Positions 44,340-53,440 are shown, counted from the stretch's first letter. The stretch: DNA of 64,000 nt from Mycetohabitans rhizoxinica HKI 454 (GCF_000198775.1 NC_014718.1:297154-361153), one strand, 5' to 3'. Translations and numbers: made by a program. Notes: a model not told the origin generated them from the letters alone.

Positions 44340-45464
44340 ATGCGATCAACAGGAATCCAAGCCCTAGCTGTTCATTTGCCAGATGGAGTACGCACAAATG
44401 CCTGGTGGGACGGAGAAACCTCGTCACCGCAAAAGGCCAAATCATCAACAATGGCATTGACGTCAAGTGGTTCGTCCAAGCGTCGAAGAATCAACCCATA
44501 CGATGCGGCCATGGAACATTATTTAGAGGATCCCTTTTTCGGCAGCGTCGAGCGCCGAGTCGTGACGAATGGTGAGGGAAGCGTAGAGCTCGGAGTTAAA
44601 GCGGCACAGCAAGTATTGGATGCGGCAGATGTGTCCTCTGATAAGGTGGATTGCTTGATCGCAGTGTCGATGTTCCCAGATCGGGTCGGGTCCGGCGACG
44701 CAGGGTATCTGGCGCAGGCACTGAACACGGGTGGCGGAGCGTTCAACGTAGAAGCGACCTGTGGCGGATCCATGTCAGCATTGTTGACAGCATGCGCCTG
44801 GGTGCAGGCGGGGCTGAAAGAACGCATCCTAGTCGTCACGACGTCCAGGTTATCGCGTGCGATTGAAGCTGACGATGTCACACTGAAGTTGTGCGGGGAT
44901 GCCTCAGCGGCGTTCTTGGTCGGTCCAGTCAAAAGCGGGTTTGGTTTATTAGGGGCAGAATCTTTGCACACCGGCAAGACCTGTGGAACTTGGCTGCTTG
45001 ATGCGATCGAGGATTCCTCACCCACCACATCCAGTGGGCAAAGGATTCGTTTGCGCGTGGACCCTTCGATTTCTCACGTATTACGTACCACGGCTGAGCC
45101 GTATCTCTTGGATACAACTGAAGGCGCGCTGGCAAAGGCCGGGCTGGGGATAAAGGATATTGATGTAGTCGTGCTGAACACGCCGACAGCTTGGCATGCA
45201 GAGTTTTCCGCCAATGCGTTGGGCATCGAACTCGACCGGGTCGTCAACACTTTCCCGCAGGTCGCCAATATCGGGCCGGTGCTAATGCCGTTCAATGCCT
45301 ATACTGCGACAGCTTGTGGCCGCATCAAAGCCGGGGACAGGGTACTGCTGTATGGGTTCGGCGGCCAAGCCGAGGCTTCAGCAGCCGTATTCCGCTGGCC
45401 ACACGTCGTGCTAGCCGCCCCTCCAAAAGACGCCTCGGTTGTCAATCCGGCAAGCCCACAGTGA
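44340..45464 (+). CDS. KAS III-like acyltransferase/synthase of the pyrrole cassette, 374 aa
   Basis: Thiolase-fold protein: NPYDAAMEHYLEDPFFGSVE, VDCLIAVSMFPDRVGSGDAG, then FNVEATCGGSMSALL with the catalytic Cys (about residue 141), VVLNTPTAWHAEFSANALGI with the His, and ANIGPVLMPFNAYTATACG with the Asn. It resembles the KAS III-like transferases (CloN2/CouN7 type) that move pyrrole-2-carboxyl groups from a carrier protein, more than FabH. Residues about 25-50 (SSPQKAKSSTMALTSSGSSK) look odd and may reflect a compensated frameshift. First gene of the operon; the carrier protein follows after 29 bases. Confidence 0.82.
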   Translation: MRSTGIQALAVHLPDGVRTNAWWDGETSSPQKAKSSTMALTSSGSSKRRRINPYDAAMEHYLEDPFFGSVERRVVTNGEGSVELGVKAAQQVLDAADVSSDKVDCLIAVSMFPDRVGSGDAGYLAQALNTGGGAFNVEATCGGSMSALLTACAWVQAGLKERILVVTTSRLSRAIEADDVTLKLCGDASAAFLVGPVKSGFGLLGAESLHTGKTCGTWLLDAIEDSSPTTSSGQRIRLRVDPSISHVLRTTAEPYLLDTTEGALAKAGLGIKDIDVVVLNTPTAWHAEFSANALGIELDRVVNTFPQVANIGPVLMPFNAYTATACGRIKAGDRVLLYGFGGQAEASAAVFRWPHVVLAAPPKDASVVNPASPQ

Positions 45465-45493
45465 ACGTTCATCATCCATTAAAGGAGAAACCC

Positions 45494-45748
45494 ATGTCGG
45501 ATGCCTTGACCAAAATTCGTGCTTTTGTGATCGACACTATCCTGAAAGGAAACGACTCAGATATTTCCGACGATCTAAATCTAAAAGAGTCGGGGCTCCT
45601 TTCATCCTTGGCCACCATGCGCCTGGTTTCGTTTGTGGAGGACGAATTCGACATCCTCGTCGGGGTCAGCGACCCGAGGACGCGTTTCACCACGATTCGT
45701 GAGATTGCGTGCTATGTGGATGAAAAATCATCGGAAATCGAAAAATGA
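45494..45748 (+). CDS. Prolyl/pyrrolyl carrier protein, 84 aa
   Basis: ATG 45494 after AAAGGAGAAACCC. Reads MSDALTKIRAFVIDTILKGN, LKESGLLSSLATMRLVSFVE, DEFDILVGVSDPRTRFTTIR, EIACYVDEKS. The GLLSSLATMRLV motif with the phosphopantetheinylated Ser is characteristic of PltL/CloN5-type stand-alone prolyl carrier proteins rather than fatty-acid ACP (DSL). Its stop overlaps the ATG of the ligase gene (ATGA). Intact. Confidence 0.88.
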   Translation: MSDALTKIRAFVIDTILKGNDSDISDDLNLKESGLLSSLATMRLVSFVEDEFDILVGVSDPRTRFTTIREIACYVDEKSSEIEK

Positions 45749-47358
45749 CGACCGACATTGTGCCGCGGGAACGACAGTCCGAGCCATCGGCAGACTTGGC
45801 GAAATACTTAGACGACACGACAGCGCGACAGCGCGACAGCCGAGTGCTCGTGCGCTCGTCGATTCCGACGGATCCGCGTTGAGCTATGCAGAACTTTCCG
45901 CAGCAGCCGATAGGATCGCCGTTTTCCTTTATCACAAGGGGGTCGTTGCAGGGGATCGTGTCGGGCTTTTCATGCACAAAAGCGCGCAGACGCTCGCGGC
46001 CATCTTCGGCATACTCCGGCTAGGCGCGGCCTATGTGCCCACAGATGTAAGCAGTTCAGGCACGCGTGCCGCCACCCTATTTGACGATTGCGATGTTCGG
46101 GTCATCTTCACCGACCCCGAGTCAGCACGACATTTAACACAACACGCACCCCAGCTTAAACCACGCGTAGTGGTGATGCAGCCACATCACGAGGAAAAGA
46201 ACGACCCACGTGAGGACTGGCAGACGCTGGACATGCTGCACGGCGAGAAGCACGACTACCCACGCAGCCCGCCGGATGCGAACCGGCTCGCCTACATCCT
46301 TTACACCTCTGGTTCCTCCGAGGCACCGAAAGGGGTCGCAATCAGCCAGCGCAACGCGGTGAGCTTCGTCGAATGGGCTTCTGCTGCCTTCAATGTGACA
46401 GCATAAGACCAGGTATCCAGCCACGCCCCCTTGCACTTCGACCTGTCGATCTTCGACATCTATGTCTCCATTAAGAACGGCGCATGCATTCACCTGATCG
46501 ACGCCGACCTTGCTGCAAGCCCCACGTCATCTCGCCACATTTCTATCCGCCCGGGCGATCACGGTTTGGTATTCGGCACCGGCCATTCTAGGTATGCTGG
46601 CCGAGCAGCACAAGGCGCGCAGCCCTGCCCCGAACCGGCTACGGCTCGTGCTCTTCGCCGGCGAAGTCTTCCCCATCGCGAAGTTGCGCAGGTTGCTGCA
46701 GCTGTGGCCCCAACCAGCCTACTACAATCTGTACGGCCCCACCGAGACCAACGTGTGCACCGCTTACCGTGTACCCACACCCATACCGGCAGAGCGCGTC
46801 GAACCGTTGCCGATCGGTCATCCCTGCGACCACTGCGACACGATCGTCGTGGATGAGCATCAGCAACCGGTACCTGACGGTGAACCCGGCCTGTTATGCG
46901 TCGCAGGACCGTCTGTCGCGACCGGCTATTGGAATGCTCCCGAGAAAACGGCTCAGCGATTTTTCCAACGCAACGGTCAACGCTGGTACAATACCGGGGA
47001 CATCGTTCGCGCCTCGCCCAAAGGCTACCTCTTCCTGGGGCGGCTTGATCGTATGATTAAGCGTCATGGATACCGAATTGAGTTGGATGAAATTGAATCA
47101 TGCTTGGCAGCCCACCCTGAACTGACCGCCTGTGCGGTGGTCAGCTCCGGTTCCGACGGGAACACCACCATCACGGCATTTGTCGTGGCCCGCGATGCCC
47201 CACTCTGCCCAACAGATTTGAGTCGATTCTGCTACAACCGACTCGCACGGTACATGGTGCCCGACCAATTCCGCTACCTTCCTGATCTGCCCCGCACTTC
47301 GACGGGCAAGACCCACTATCAACTTTTGGAGCGTCAGTGCGATGCCAAACAAGCTTGA
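45745..47358 (+). pseudogene. L-prolyl-AMP ligase (PltF/CloN4-like adenylation domain), three disruptions
   Basis: Start ATG 45745 overlaps the carrier-protein stop, but the family sequence (LGEILRRHDSATARQPSARA, ALSYAELSAAADRIAVFLYH) is in another frame, near a tandem GACAGCGC array at about 45815-45840. It runs through YILYTSGSSEAPKGVAISQR to TAA 46404-46406, continues DQVSSHAPLHFDLSIFDIYV, then shifts again at about 46525 to LSARAITVWYSAPAILGMLA, RLRLVLFAGEVFP, YYNLYGPTETNVCTAYRV, WYNTGDIVRA, RMIKRHGYRIELDEIESCLA, TSTGKTHYQLLE. Pocket residues read DLFYLALVCK, essentially the proline code of PltF-type ligases. As it stands the enzyme is dead. Confidence 0.85.
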
Positions 47359-48487
47359 TGAACGACGAATCGCGCTGCGCGAGCAGGCTGCACGTTTTGC
47401 CCGCGACCAGCTCAGCACAGACATCGCAGCCTCCGACCGTCTCAGCGTTTTCCATCGGGACGGCTGGCACCGATGCGCAGAATTTGGCCTGTTCAGTATG
47501 GCCATACCCGAGGATCGTGGGGGCGCGGGCGCGACCCTGTCTGAGCTGCTCGCGGTCATGGAAGGCCTGGGGTACGGCAGCGAAGACTTAGGACTGCTGT
47601 TCTCGCTCAACGCTCACCTGTGGACCGTTGCCCTGCCACTGGCCATCCACGGCACACCGACCCAGCGTTCGCGCTTTCTGCCAGGCTTGATGGATGGCTC
47701 GTTGATCGGTGCCAATGCCTCGACGGAAGACGAAGCAGGCTCGGACGTGTTCTCCATGCGCACCCAAGCTATACGAGACGGCGACGGCTATGTCCTTAAC
47801 GGTTCGAAAACCTACATCACCAACGCCCCCATCGCGGATCTGTGCGTCGTCTACGCCACCATTGACCCCACGCTCGGTCCACTTGGCGTCACCGCGTTCC
47901 TGGTCGAGACGACAAACCCGGGCCTGGACCTGAGCCCGCCTTTGGAAAAGATGGGACTGCGCACCGCCCAGATGGGCCGAATCACGCTCAAGGACTGCCG
48001 TGTCCCGGCCGATGCGATACTGGGAAGGGAAGGACGAGGCGTCAAGGTCTTTGAAAGTGCCATGGAATACGAACGGGGATGCATTCTTGCCACCACGTTG
48101 GGCGCCATGCGCCGCCACCTTGAAGCCTGCATTACCCATGCGCGTACCCGCCGCCAGTTCGGCCAACCCATTGGAAAGCATCAGGCCGTCTCCCATCGCC
48201 TCGCCGACATGAAAGTCAACCTCGATGCCGCGTGCGAACTCGTCTACCGGGTAGGGCGGCTCAAGGACGCGGGCAAGGATGCCACACTGGAAGCGGCCTG
48301 TGCGAAGCTGTTCGTCTCCGAAGCGTACACGAAGTTTTCGATAGATGCACTGCGAATTTACGGCGCACAAGGCTACTTAGCTCAAACCCCTACTGAAAGA
48401 GGACTGCGCGACGCCATCGCATCCCTCCTCTATTCGGGAACCTCTGATATTCAGCGCAACATCATCGCCACCGAACTGGGATTATGA
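47342..48487 (+). CDS. Prolyl-S-carrier protein dehydrogenase (PltE/CloN3-like), 381 aa
   Basis: Acyl-CoA-dehydrogenase-fold flavoprotein: helical N terminus (FHRDGWHRCAEFGLFSMAIP, EDRGGAGATLSELLAVMEGL), FAD/substrate motifs LIGANASTEDEAGSDVFSMR and YVLNGSKTYITNAPIADLCV, MGLRTAQMGRITLKDCRVPA, the C-terminal ARTRRQFGQPIGKHQAVSHR, and the end IYGAQGYLAQTPTERGLRDA, LLYSGTSDIQRNIIATELGL. Position after a prolyl ligase and carrier protein marks it as the enzyme that oxidises prolyl-S-PCP to pyrrolyl-2-carboxyl-S-PCP. Start overlaps the ligase end by 17 bases. Intact and complete. Confidence 0.9.
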   Translation: MPNKLDERRIALREQAARFARDQLSTDIAASDRLSVFHRDGWHRCAEFGLFSMAIPEDRGGAGATLSELLAVMEGLGYGSEDLGLLFSLNAHLWTVALPLAIHGTPTQRSRFLPGLMDGSLIGANASTEDEAGSDVFSMRTQAIRDGDGYVLNGSKTYITNAPIADLCVVYATIDPTLGPLGVTAFLVETTNPGLDLSPPLEKMGLRTAQMGRITLKDCRVPADAILGREGRGVKVFESAMEYERGCILATTLGAMRRHLEACITHARTRRQFGQPIGKHQAVSHRLADMKVNLDAACELVYRVGRLKDAGKDATLEAACAKLFVSEAYTKFSIDALRIYGAQGYLAQTPTERGLRDAIASLLYSGTSDIQRNIIATELGL

Positions 48488-48730
48488 GCTGACCTAGCGA
48501 TGCGCCAGCGCAGTGGCGCGATCGAATCAAGCACGTGTCGCTGTGTATGCTAAGCGGCCGCGCGGCACGTAGTGCGCGGGTAAGGCAGGCGAACGGCGGA
48601 TGCCGGCGTTTTTTTACTGTCGAATGAGGCGTGGTGCAACAAGCAATCCATAGGCAGCGATGCACAGCAGCGTGCGGGCATCGAGAGCAGACGATGGTAA
48701 AATAAGCGGCTCCCCTCATTCACGTTCGGC
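48488..48730. other. Intergenic region
   Basis: No feature recognised between the pyrrole operon and the Rpn-type gene. Confidence 0.35.
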
Positions 48731-49655
48731 ATGAAACGCTCCTCGACGATGACGCCGCACGATGCGCTCTTCAAGCAGTTCCTCACACATCCGGAAACCG
48801 CACGGGACTTTTTGAGCCTACATTTGCCCACGCAGTGGTTGGCGCAGTGCGACCTGGACACGTTGCGTCTGGAATCGGGCAGCTTTGTGGAAGAGGATCT
48901 ACGCGCCTACTATTCGGACGTGCTGTGGTCGCTGCAGACCCGGCAGGGCGATGGCTATGTCTATGCGCTGATCGAGCATCAAAGTCGGCCGGAGCGTCAT
49001 ATGGCGTCGGCTAATGCGTTACGCGATAGCCGCCATGCAGCGCCATTTAGAGGCCGGACATGACCAGTTACCGCTGGTCATTCCGATGCTGTTTTATCAC
49101 GGACAGGTCAGTCCGTATCCGTACTCGATGCGGTGGCTGGATAGCTTCGAGGTGCCTGAGTTGGCGTCGCAGCTGTATGCGGGAGGCTTTCCATTGGTGG
49201 ATGTCACGGTGATTCCGGATGATGAAATCATCACGCATCGACGCATGGCGATGCTGGAATTGCTGCAAAAGCATATCCGGCAACGCGATTTGGCGACCCT
49301 GGTAGAGCAACTGGCAAGCCTGTTGCTCGCAGGGTACACTACGCATGAGCAATTGGTGTCGCTGATGCATTATATGCTGCAGTGGGGCGACACGACGGAT
49401 CCGGAGCGATTTATCCGAGAATTGGCGATCCGTTCCCCGCAACACGAGGAGGTTTTGATGACGATTGCACAAAAGCTCGAGCAAAAAGGCGAGCAAAAAG
49501 GTCTGGAGCGCGGCCGGATGCTGGGACGTGAAGAAGGCCACAAGGAAGCCGCACTGAAGATCGCACGCACGTTGCTAGAAAACGGTTTGGAGCACGAGAC
49601 GGTAAAACGTATGACGGGCTTGCCCGAAGCCGACATGAAGCAAATCTGCCACTAA
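48731..49655 (+). pseudogene. Rpn-family recombination-promoting nuclease (YhgA-like), frameshifted
   Basis: Starts [76 protein letters not shown]. The PD-(D/E)XK pattern is visible as SDVLW and ALIEHQS. At about 49007 two bases (TC of an expected [12 protein letters not shown]) are missing. The rest continues in the next frame: [74 protein letters not shown]. Rpn proteins are DNA endonucleases linked to horizontal transfer. Otherwise full length. Confidence 0.85.
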
Positions 49656-49952
49656 TCATCAGGGCAATTTAGGGCTGGGACCCCTACTTCACGTGCAGAC
49701 CACGCCAAGCGCGTGCTGCGCCCGGCATGCCGTGGCATGCACCATTGCAGCGCTTGCCCAGAGGCAGCGCGTGAAGGCGACCGCACACGGGTGAACGACT
49801 AAACTGAGCATAGCCCCCACGCGGAAATGAGAACGACGCGCGCGGCTGCCATAATTTGCAGCGTCTCCAAGCGTTTTTGTCGCGTGCTATTTAGCTACGC
49901 GTACCTCGCTCAGGCCGTCTCGTGTCACGTTCACTGTTCCAACACTCAAATT
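49656..49952. other. Intergenic region
   Basis: No gene seen. It contains a GGCATGCCGTGGCATGC imperfect palindrome at about 49723. Confidence 0.3.
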
Positions 49953-50720
49953 ATGTCCCTCGCCCCGTTTACCTCCGTGCAACCGGTCAAGGCGTTTGCG
50001 TTGCTCCAGCATCTGGACGGGCGCAACGGCACCCATCGCGGCACGCGCGAGAGCGCAAGCGACTCATGCTCTGGGCCGTCGTGCAACTGGGTAAACCGCT
50101 GTCGTCGCTCACGCCCGAGGATCTACAGCGGTTCAACGCGCTCCTGGCCGACCCGCAGCCCGCGAGCCGCTGGGTGCCGGCCACCGGGAGCAAGTACTCT
50201 AGCGGCGATGCCCGCACTCTTTAACGGGCCGTTGTCCGCGGCCAGCCAGCGGCAAGCACGGGTCATTCTGAACGGCCTGTTCACCTGGCTGGTGGACGCC
50301 GGCTACCTGCGCGGCAACCCGATGGCGCTGCTGTGTCAACGCGGCCGACGGCCAGCGGCTCGCATCACGCGCGACCTATCACTCTCGCTGTGGGACAAAG
50401 TCAAACGCTTCGTCGAGCAACTGCCCCAGCAGAAAGCGGCGCAGCAAGCATACTATGCGCACTGCCGCTAGCTGACAACGCTTCTCTACTTGCAAGGCCT
50501 GGCATCTCCGAGGTCGCCAGCACAACAATGGACGACTTCTCGCGACGTCTGAGCGCGCAGGGGCACAATCAATGGTGGCTCGAGATCGTCGGCAAGGGAA
50601 AACGCGCGCGGATCGTGCCGGCATCGCCAGAGTTGATCGCTGAGCTGGCTCGCTATCGTCAAACGTGAGGTCTGCCCCCGCTGCCCGGCCGGACCGGAAC
50701 AACGCTGCCCCGCCCTCTGT
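49953..50720 (+). pseudogene. Decayed copy of the 29.4-kb tyrosine recombinase
   Basis: Starts MSLAPFTSVQPVKAFALLQH, LDGRNGTHRGTRES, parallel to SLTPFTAVQPVEALVLPEHL of the recombinase at 30724. Pieces in several frames follow: KRLMLWAVVQLGKPLSSLTP, FNGPLSAASQRQARVILNGL, FTWLVDAGYLRGNPMALLCQ, VKRFVEQLPQQKAAQQAYYA, MDDFSRRLSAQGHNQWWLEI, VGKGKRARIVPASPELIAEL. The catalytic HxxR/Tyr part is gone. Several deletions, frameshifts and stops. Confidence 0.8.
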
Positions 50721-51091
50721 CGCCGCGCCCTGTCCTCCTTGACAACGCACGGGTCCACTGGAACAGCGGCCACGCGATTCAAGCGTTGAGCGGTTTGCAG
50801 CGGCTTGATGCTTGAAAAGGGCAGCGCGGCGCTCACAGCAAAACTGTCAACTATGACTGAAGACCAGTAAGTCTACCTATAGTCGACATACCATCGAGGT
50901 GAGCTTTTACGGGAGGCACTCGCATAGTTCCGTAGCTGGAACGTGCGTAAAATTCAATTTTACCATGGCTCATTTTTGTGCACGTACCACATATGTTGCC
51001 GATAAGCACATTGAGTCGCATCCTGAAAAGCGCAGCGCATACGCGCGGCCGTGGCGCATCCGATATGGTGCCTCGTAGCACCCTCAGCGTG
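50721..51091. other. Non-coding region
   Basis: No gene, RNA or repeat recognised. Confidence 0.3.
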
Positions 51092-51310
51092 TCAACTCTC
51101 GGCTTTCCGACCACGCCTGCGAGCGGCCGCAAGGGTGGCGGTCACCATCACAATAGCCTCGTCCAGCAGATGTTCCAGTGCCTTCTGCTGCGTGAGCGAT
51201 AACCTTGCCAACTTCCTGTGCATGCGCATAGCGCGGTCCAGCGCACCGGTGCCTCCTTCTGCCACCAAATCCACGAGTCGCCAGTCGAGCAACTGCGCGA
51301 GCTGCGCCAC
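51092..51310 (-). CDS. Hypothetical protein, 72 aa, possibly N-truncated by the neighbouring IS
   Basis: From a GTG: MAQLAQLLDWRLVDLVAEGG, TGALDRAMRMHRKLARLSLT, QQKALEHLLDEAIVMVTATL, basic tail AAARRRGRKAES. Helical, plausible protein. The IS3 element's left end at 51328 lies 18 bases before the start, so an original N terminus may have been cut off. No family recognised. Confidence 0.35.
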   Translation of the reverse strand: MAQLAQLLDWRLVDLVAEGGTGALDRAMRMHRKLARLSLTQQKALEHLLDEAIVMVTATLAAARRRGRKAES

Positions 51311-51409
51311 AGCCGGTCAAGGCCGGGTGAGGCTACCCCAAAAAACTGGGCCATTCAAAAGTAGAAAAAATCCGGCATGATGCAACCTTAACAAGCAGAA
51401 GGTCATGTC

Positions 51410-51676
51410 GTGAAGAAGAGCAGATACACTGAAGAACAGATTACATTTGCGTTGAAACAGGCAGAGCTGGGCACGCCGGCAGCTGAGGTGTGCCGCAAGA
51501 TGGGCATCAGCGATGCGACGTTCTATAACTGGCGCCAGAAGTATGGGGGCCTGGGCCCGTCGGAGCTGCGTCGCCTGAAGCAGCTCGAAGAGGAGAACAC
51601 GAAGCTCAAGCGGCTGGTGGCGGAGCTGTCGCTGGACAAATCCATGTTGCAGGATGTGCTATCAAAAAAGCTTTGA
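51410..51676 (+). CDS. IS3/IS407-type OrfA, 88 aa
   Basis: MKKSRYTEEQITFALKQAEL, GTPAAEVCRKMGISDATFYN (helix-turn-helix), then LKQLEEENTKLKRLVAELSL (leucine zipper) and DKSMLQDVLSKKL. Typical IS407-group OrfA. Overlaps orfB by four bases; the OrfAB fusion transposase is normally made by -1 frameshifting near this overlap. Confidence 0.93.
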   Translation: MKKSRYTEEQITFALKQAELGTPAAEVCRKMGISDATFYNWRQKYGGLGPSELRRLKQLEEENTKLKRLVAELSLDKSMLQDVLSKKL

Positions 51677-52551
51677 AGCCTTCCCGGCTGCGTGAACTCA
51701 CGACGGATTTGATGCAACGCTTTGGCGTGAGCCAGCGCCAGGCCTGCAGGGTACTGAAGTTGTCGCGTTCGGTGTACAGCTATCAGTCAATCGCACGAGA
51801 TTCGAACGCGATCGCCCTGCGCATCAAGCAGATCACGCAAACACGCGTGCACTACGGCTATCGCCGGGTGCATGTGATGCTGCGTCGGGAAGGCTGGCGC
51901 GACAATCATAAAAGAGTTTACCGGCTCTATCGTGAGCAGGGGCTGTCATTGCGGCATAAGAGGCCGCGGCGAAACAAGGCGGCGCGGCTGCGGCAGCCCA
52001 AGCAGCTCGTGACCGCGATCAACGAGATTTGGAGTATGGACTTTGTTGCTGACGCACTGTTTGATGGTCGGCGTTTGCGCACGCTGACAATTGTGGACAA
52101 TTATACGCGCGAATGCTTGGCCATCGAGGTAGGCGCCACGCTACGTGGTGAGGACGTTGTGGCGGCGCTAGATCGCATTGCTGTGAGCCGGCCGTTACCG
52201 CGCTTCATCAAGGCAGACAATGGCAGCGAATTCATCTCCAAGGTGCTCGACAAGTGGGCGTATGAGAGGGGCGTTGAGATTGACTTCTCTCGTCCTGGCA
52301 AGCCAACCGATAACGCCAAGAACGAGTCGTTTAACGGGCGCTTGCGTGAGGAATGCCTAAACGAGCATTGGTTCTTGTCGCTCGAGGATGCCAAGCGCAA
52401 AATCGAGGCCTGGCGCCAGTACTATAATGAGGCGCGTCCCCACTCTGCACTGCAGTGGATGACGCCTGCCGAGTTCGCCTGCCAGTGCAGGCCCCGGGCC
52501 GATTCGGCCCACCCCGAAGAGCCGGAAATTTCCACTTTAGAACGGCACTGA
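51673..52551 (+). CDS. IS3/IS407-type OrfB transposase, 292 aa
   Basis: HTH_21 region (LMQRFGVSQRQACRVLKLSR, VHYGYRRVHVMLRREGWRDN) and rve integrase core with all catalytic acids: EIWSMDFVADALFDGRRLRT (Asp), RFIKADNGSEFISKVLDKWA (Asp), SFNGRLREECLNEHWFLSLE (Glu), then YYNEARPHSALQWMTPAEFA. The TTG at 51673 is a formal start; expression is more likely by frameshifting from orfA. Intact. Confidence 0.93.
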   Translation: MKPSRLRELTTDLMQRFGVSQRQACRVLKLSRSVYSYQSIARDSNAIALRIKQITQTRVHYGYRRVHVMLRREGWRDNHKRVYRLYREQGLSLRHKRPRRNKAARLRQPKQLVTAINEIWSMDFVADALFDGRRLRTLTIVDNYTRECLAIEVGATLRGEDVVAALDRIAVSRPLPRFIKADNGSEFISKVLDKWAYERGVEIDFSRPGKPTDNAKNESFNGRLREECLNEHWFLSLEDAKRKIEAWRQYYNEARPHSALQWMTPAEFACQCRPRADSAHPEEPEISTLERH

Positions 52552-52616
52552 TTTGGGGGTAGCCTCAGAGCCGGAAATTTCCACTTTAGAACGGCACTGA
52601 TTTGGGGGTAGCCTCA
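52519..52616. repeat. Tandem duplication of the IS3 right end (2 x 49 bp)
   Basis: Bases 52519-52567 are repeated exactly as 52568-52616 (GAGCCGGAAATTTCCACTTT ... GTAGCCTCA). The first copy includes the orfB stop region. Confidence 0.88.
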
Positions 52617-52770
52617 AAAACGAACTTTACTAAACTCCGGCCGGCACTGTTTGCCGGGGGCAGGTCAGGGCTGGCCATTTCATTATGTCCGCTTTTGGCT
52701 AAGTTCAAATGTCCGCTTTTCGGTTCATCGTAAGCTAACCGGCGGCTGGAAACCCAGTGCCGGAGGCTTT

Positions 52771-52965
52771 GATGGCAACGACAGAGCGGATAACCATGAC
52801 GATGCGTGAGCTAGACTAATTTAGGGTTATTCAGGATGTGGTGGACGGCAAACTCAAGCCGTGGCGCGCGGCGCAACGACTCGAGTTAGCGAGCCGACAA
52901 ATCCGTCGTCTGGTCGAACGACTACGCGAACACGGACCGCAAGGTACAGGTCGTACATTCTAGTA
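52771..52965 (+). pseudogene. ISNCY-type transposase N-terminal fragment with in-frame TAA
   Basis: MATTERITMTMRELD, stop, FRVIQDVVDGKLKPWRAAQR, LELASRQIRRLVERLREHGP QGTGR. This is the helix-turn-helix start of ISNCY transposases (MRELDRLKVIQAVVDG...). The integrase core is missing here; a related core fragment lies at 55305-55540. ATGTCCGCTTTT end-type repeats lie at 52685-52715. Confidence 0.72.
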
Positions 52966-52971
52966 CTCGCA

Positions 52972-53190
52972 TCACCAGCCGATTTCGACTACATTGGCCA
53001 ATAACATAAAACTGTCGGCTAGATCGCGAATTTGCACCGGTGTCATGCCTACTCTAGGCAACCGCGGTAGAACCCGGACCATCTCATCTAAGATGTCGTA
53101 CGCCAGTGCCACCTCCAACCCGCCTTCGCCAAGCCGCAACGACGCGCCCAGGCACGCTGCTCGGGTAAGCCAAGCCCGCCGCCGGACCCC
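52972..53190 (-). pseudogene. Unassigned protein C-terminal fragment
   Basis: Minus frame RRAWLTRAACLGASLRLGEG, GLEVALAYDILDEMVRVLPR, MTPVQIRDLADSFMLLANVV, EIGW-stop has convincing protein character over ~70 residues but no recognised family. Further upstream the frame runs antisense to the KfrA fragment. Confidence 0.35.
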
Positions 53191-53194
53191 GCTT

Positions 53195-53390
53195 ACTTCC
53201 CCTTCTGGCAGGACCTGCGCGAGCGCACGCGAATAAGAATCGACCATCCGGACTTGCCCGAGGCGCTGACGACCGAACGCGAGGCCCATGCGGCGACTGG
53301 CGCCCGCACGCAGGAAACCTGCCGGCATCTGGAGGAAGGGGGCCATCACCTCGCGCAGGTCAAGGCCGAACTGCCAGTTGGTAACGCCAG
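53195..53390 (+). pseudogene. KfrA-like fragment
   Basis: FPFWQDLRERTRIRIDHPDL, PEALTTEREAHAATGARTQE parallels LSEFWHELREKSRVKLDHPD LP of the KfrA-like gene at 30816. N and C termini are missing. Confidence 0.6.
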
Positions 53391-53440
53391 CCCCAGAATT
53401 ATAGTAACTTTAAAGCCAACCCGGCAAGACTGGGTAAATG

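Larger units (their letters stand above)
51328..52567 (+). mobile_element. Complete IS3-family (IS407-like) element
   Basis: Imperfect terminal inverted repeats of about 49 bp: left end TGAGGCTACCCCAAAAAACT (from 51328), right end the complement of TGAGGCTACCCCCAAATCAG (to 52567). Between them are intact orfA and orfB. The right end is repeated once more at 52568-52616. No target-site duplication could be recognised. Confidence 0.85.
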
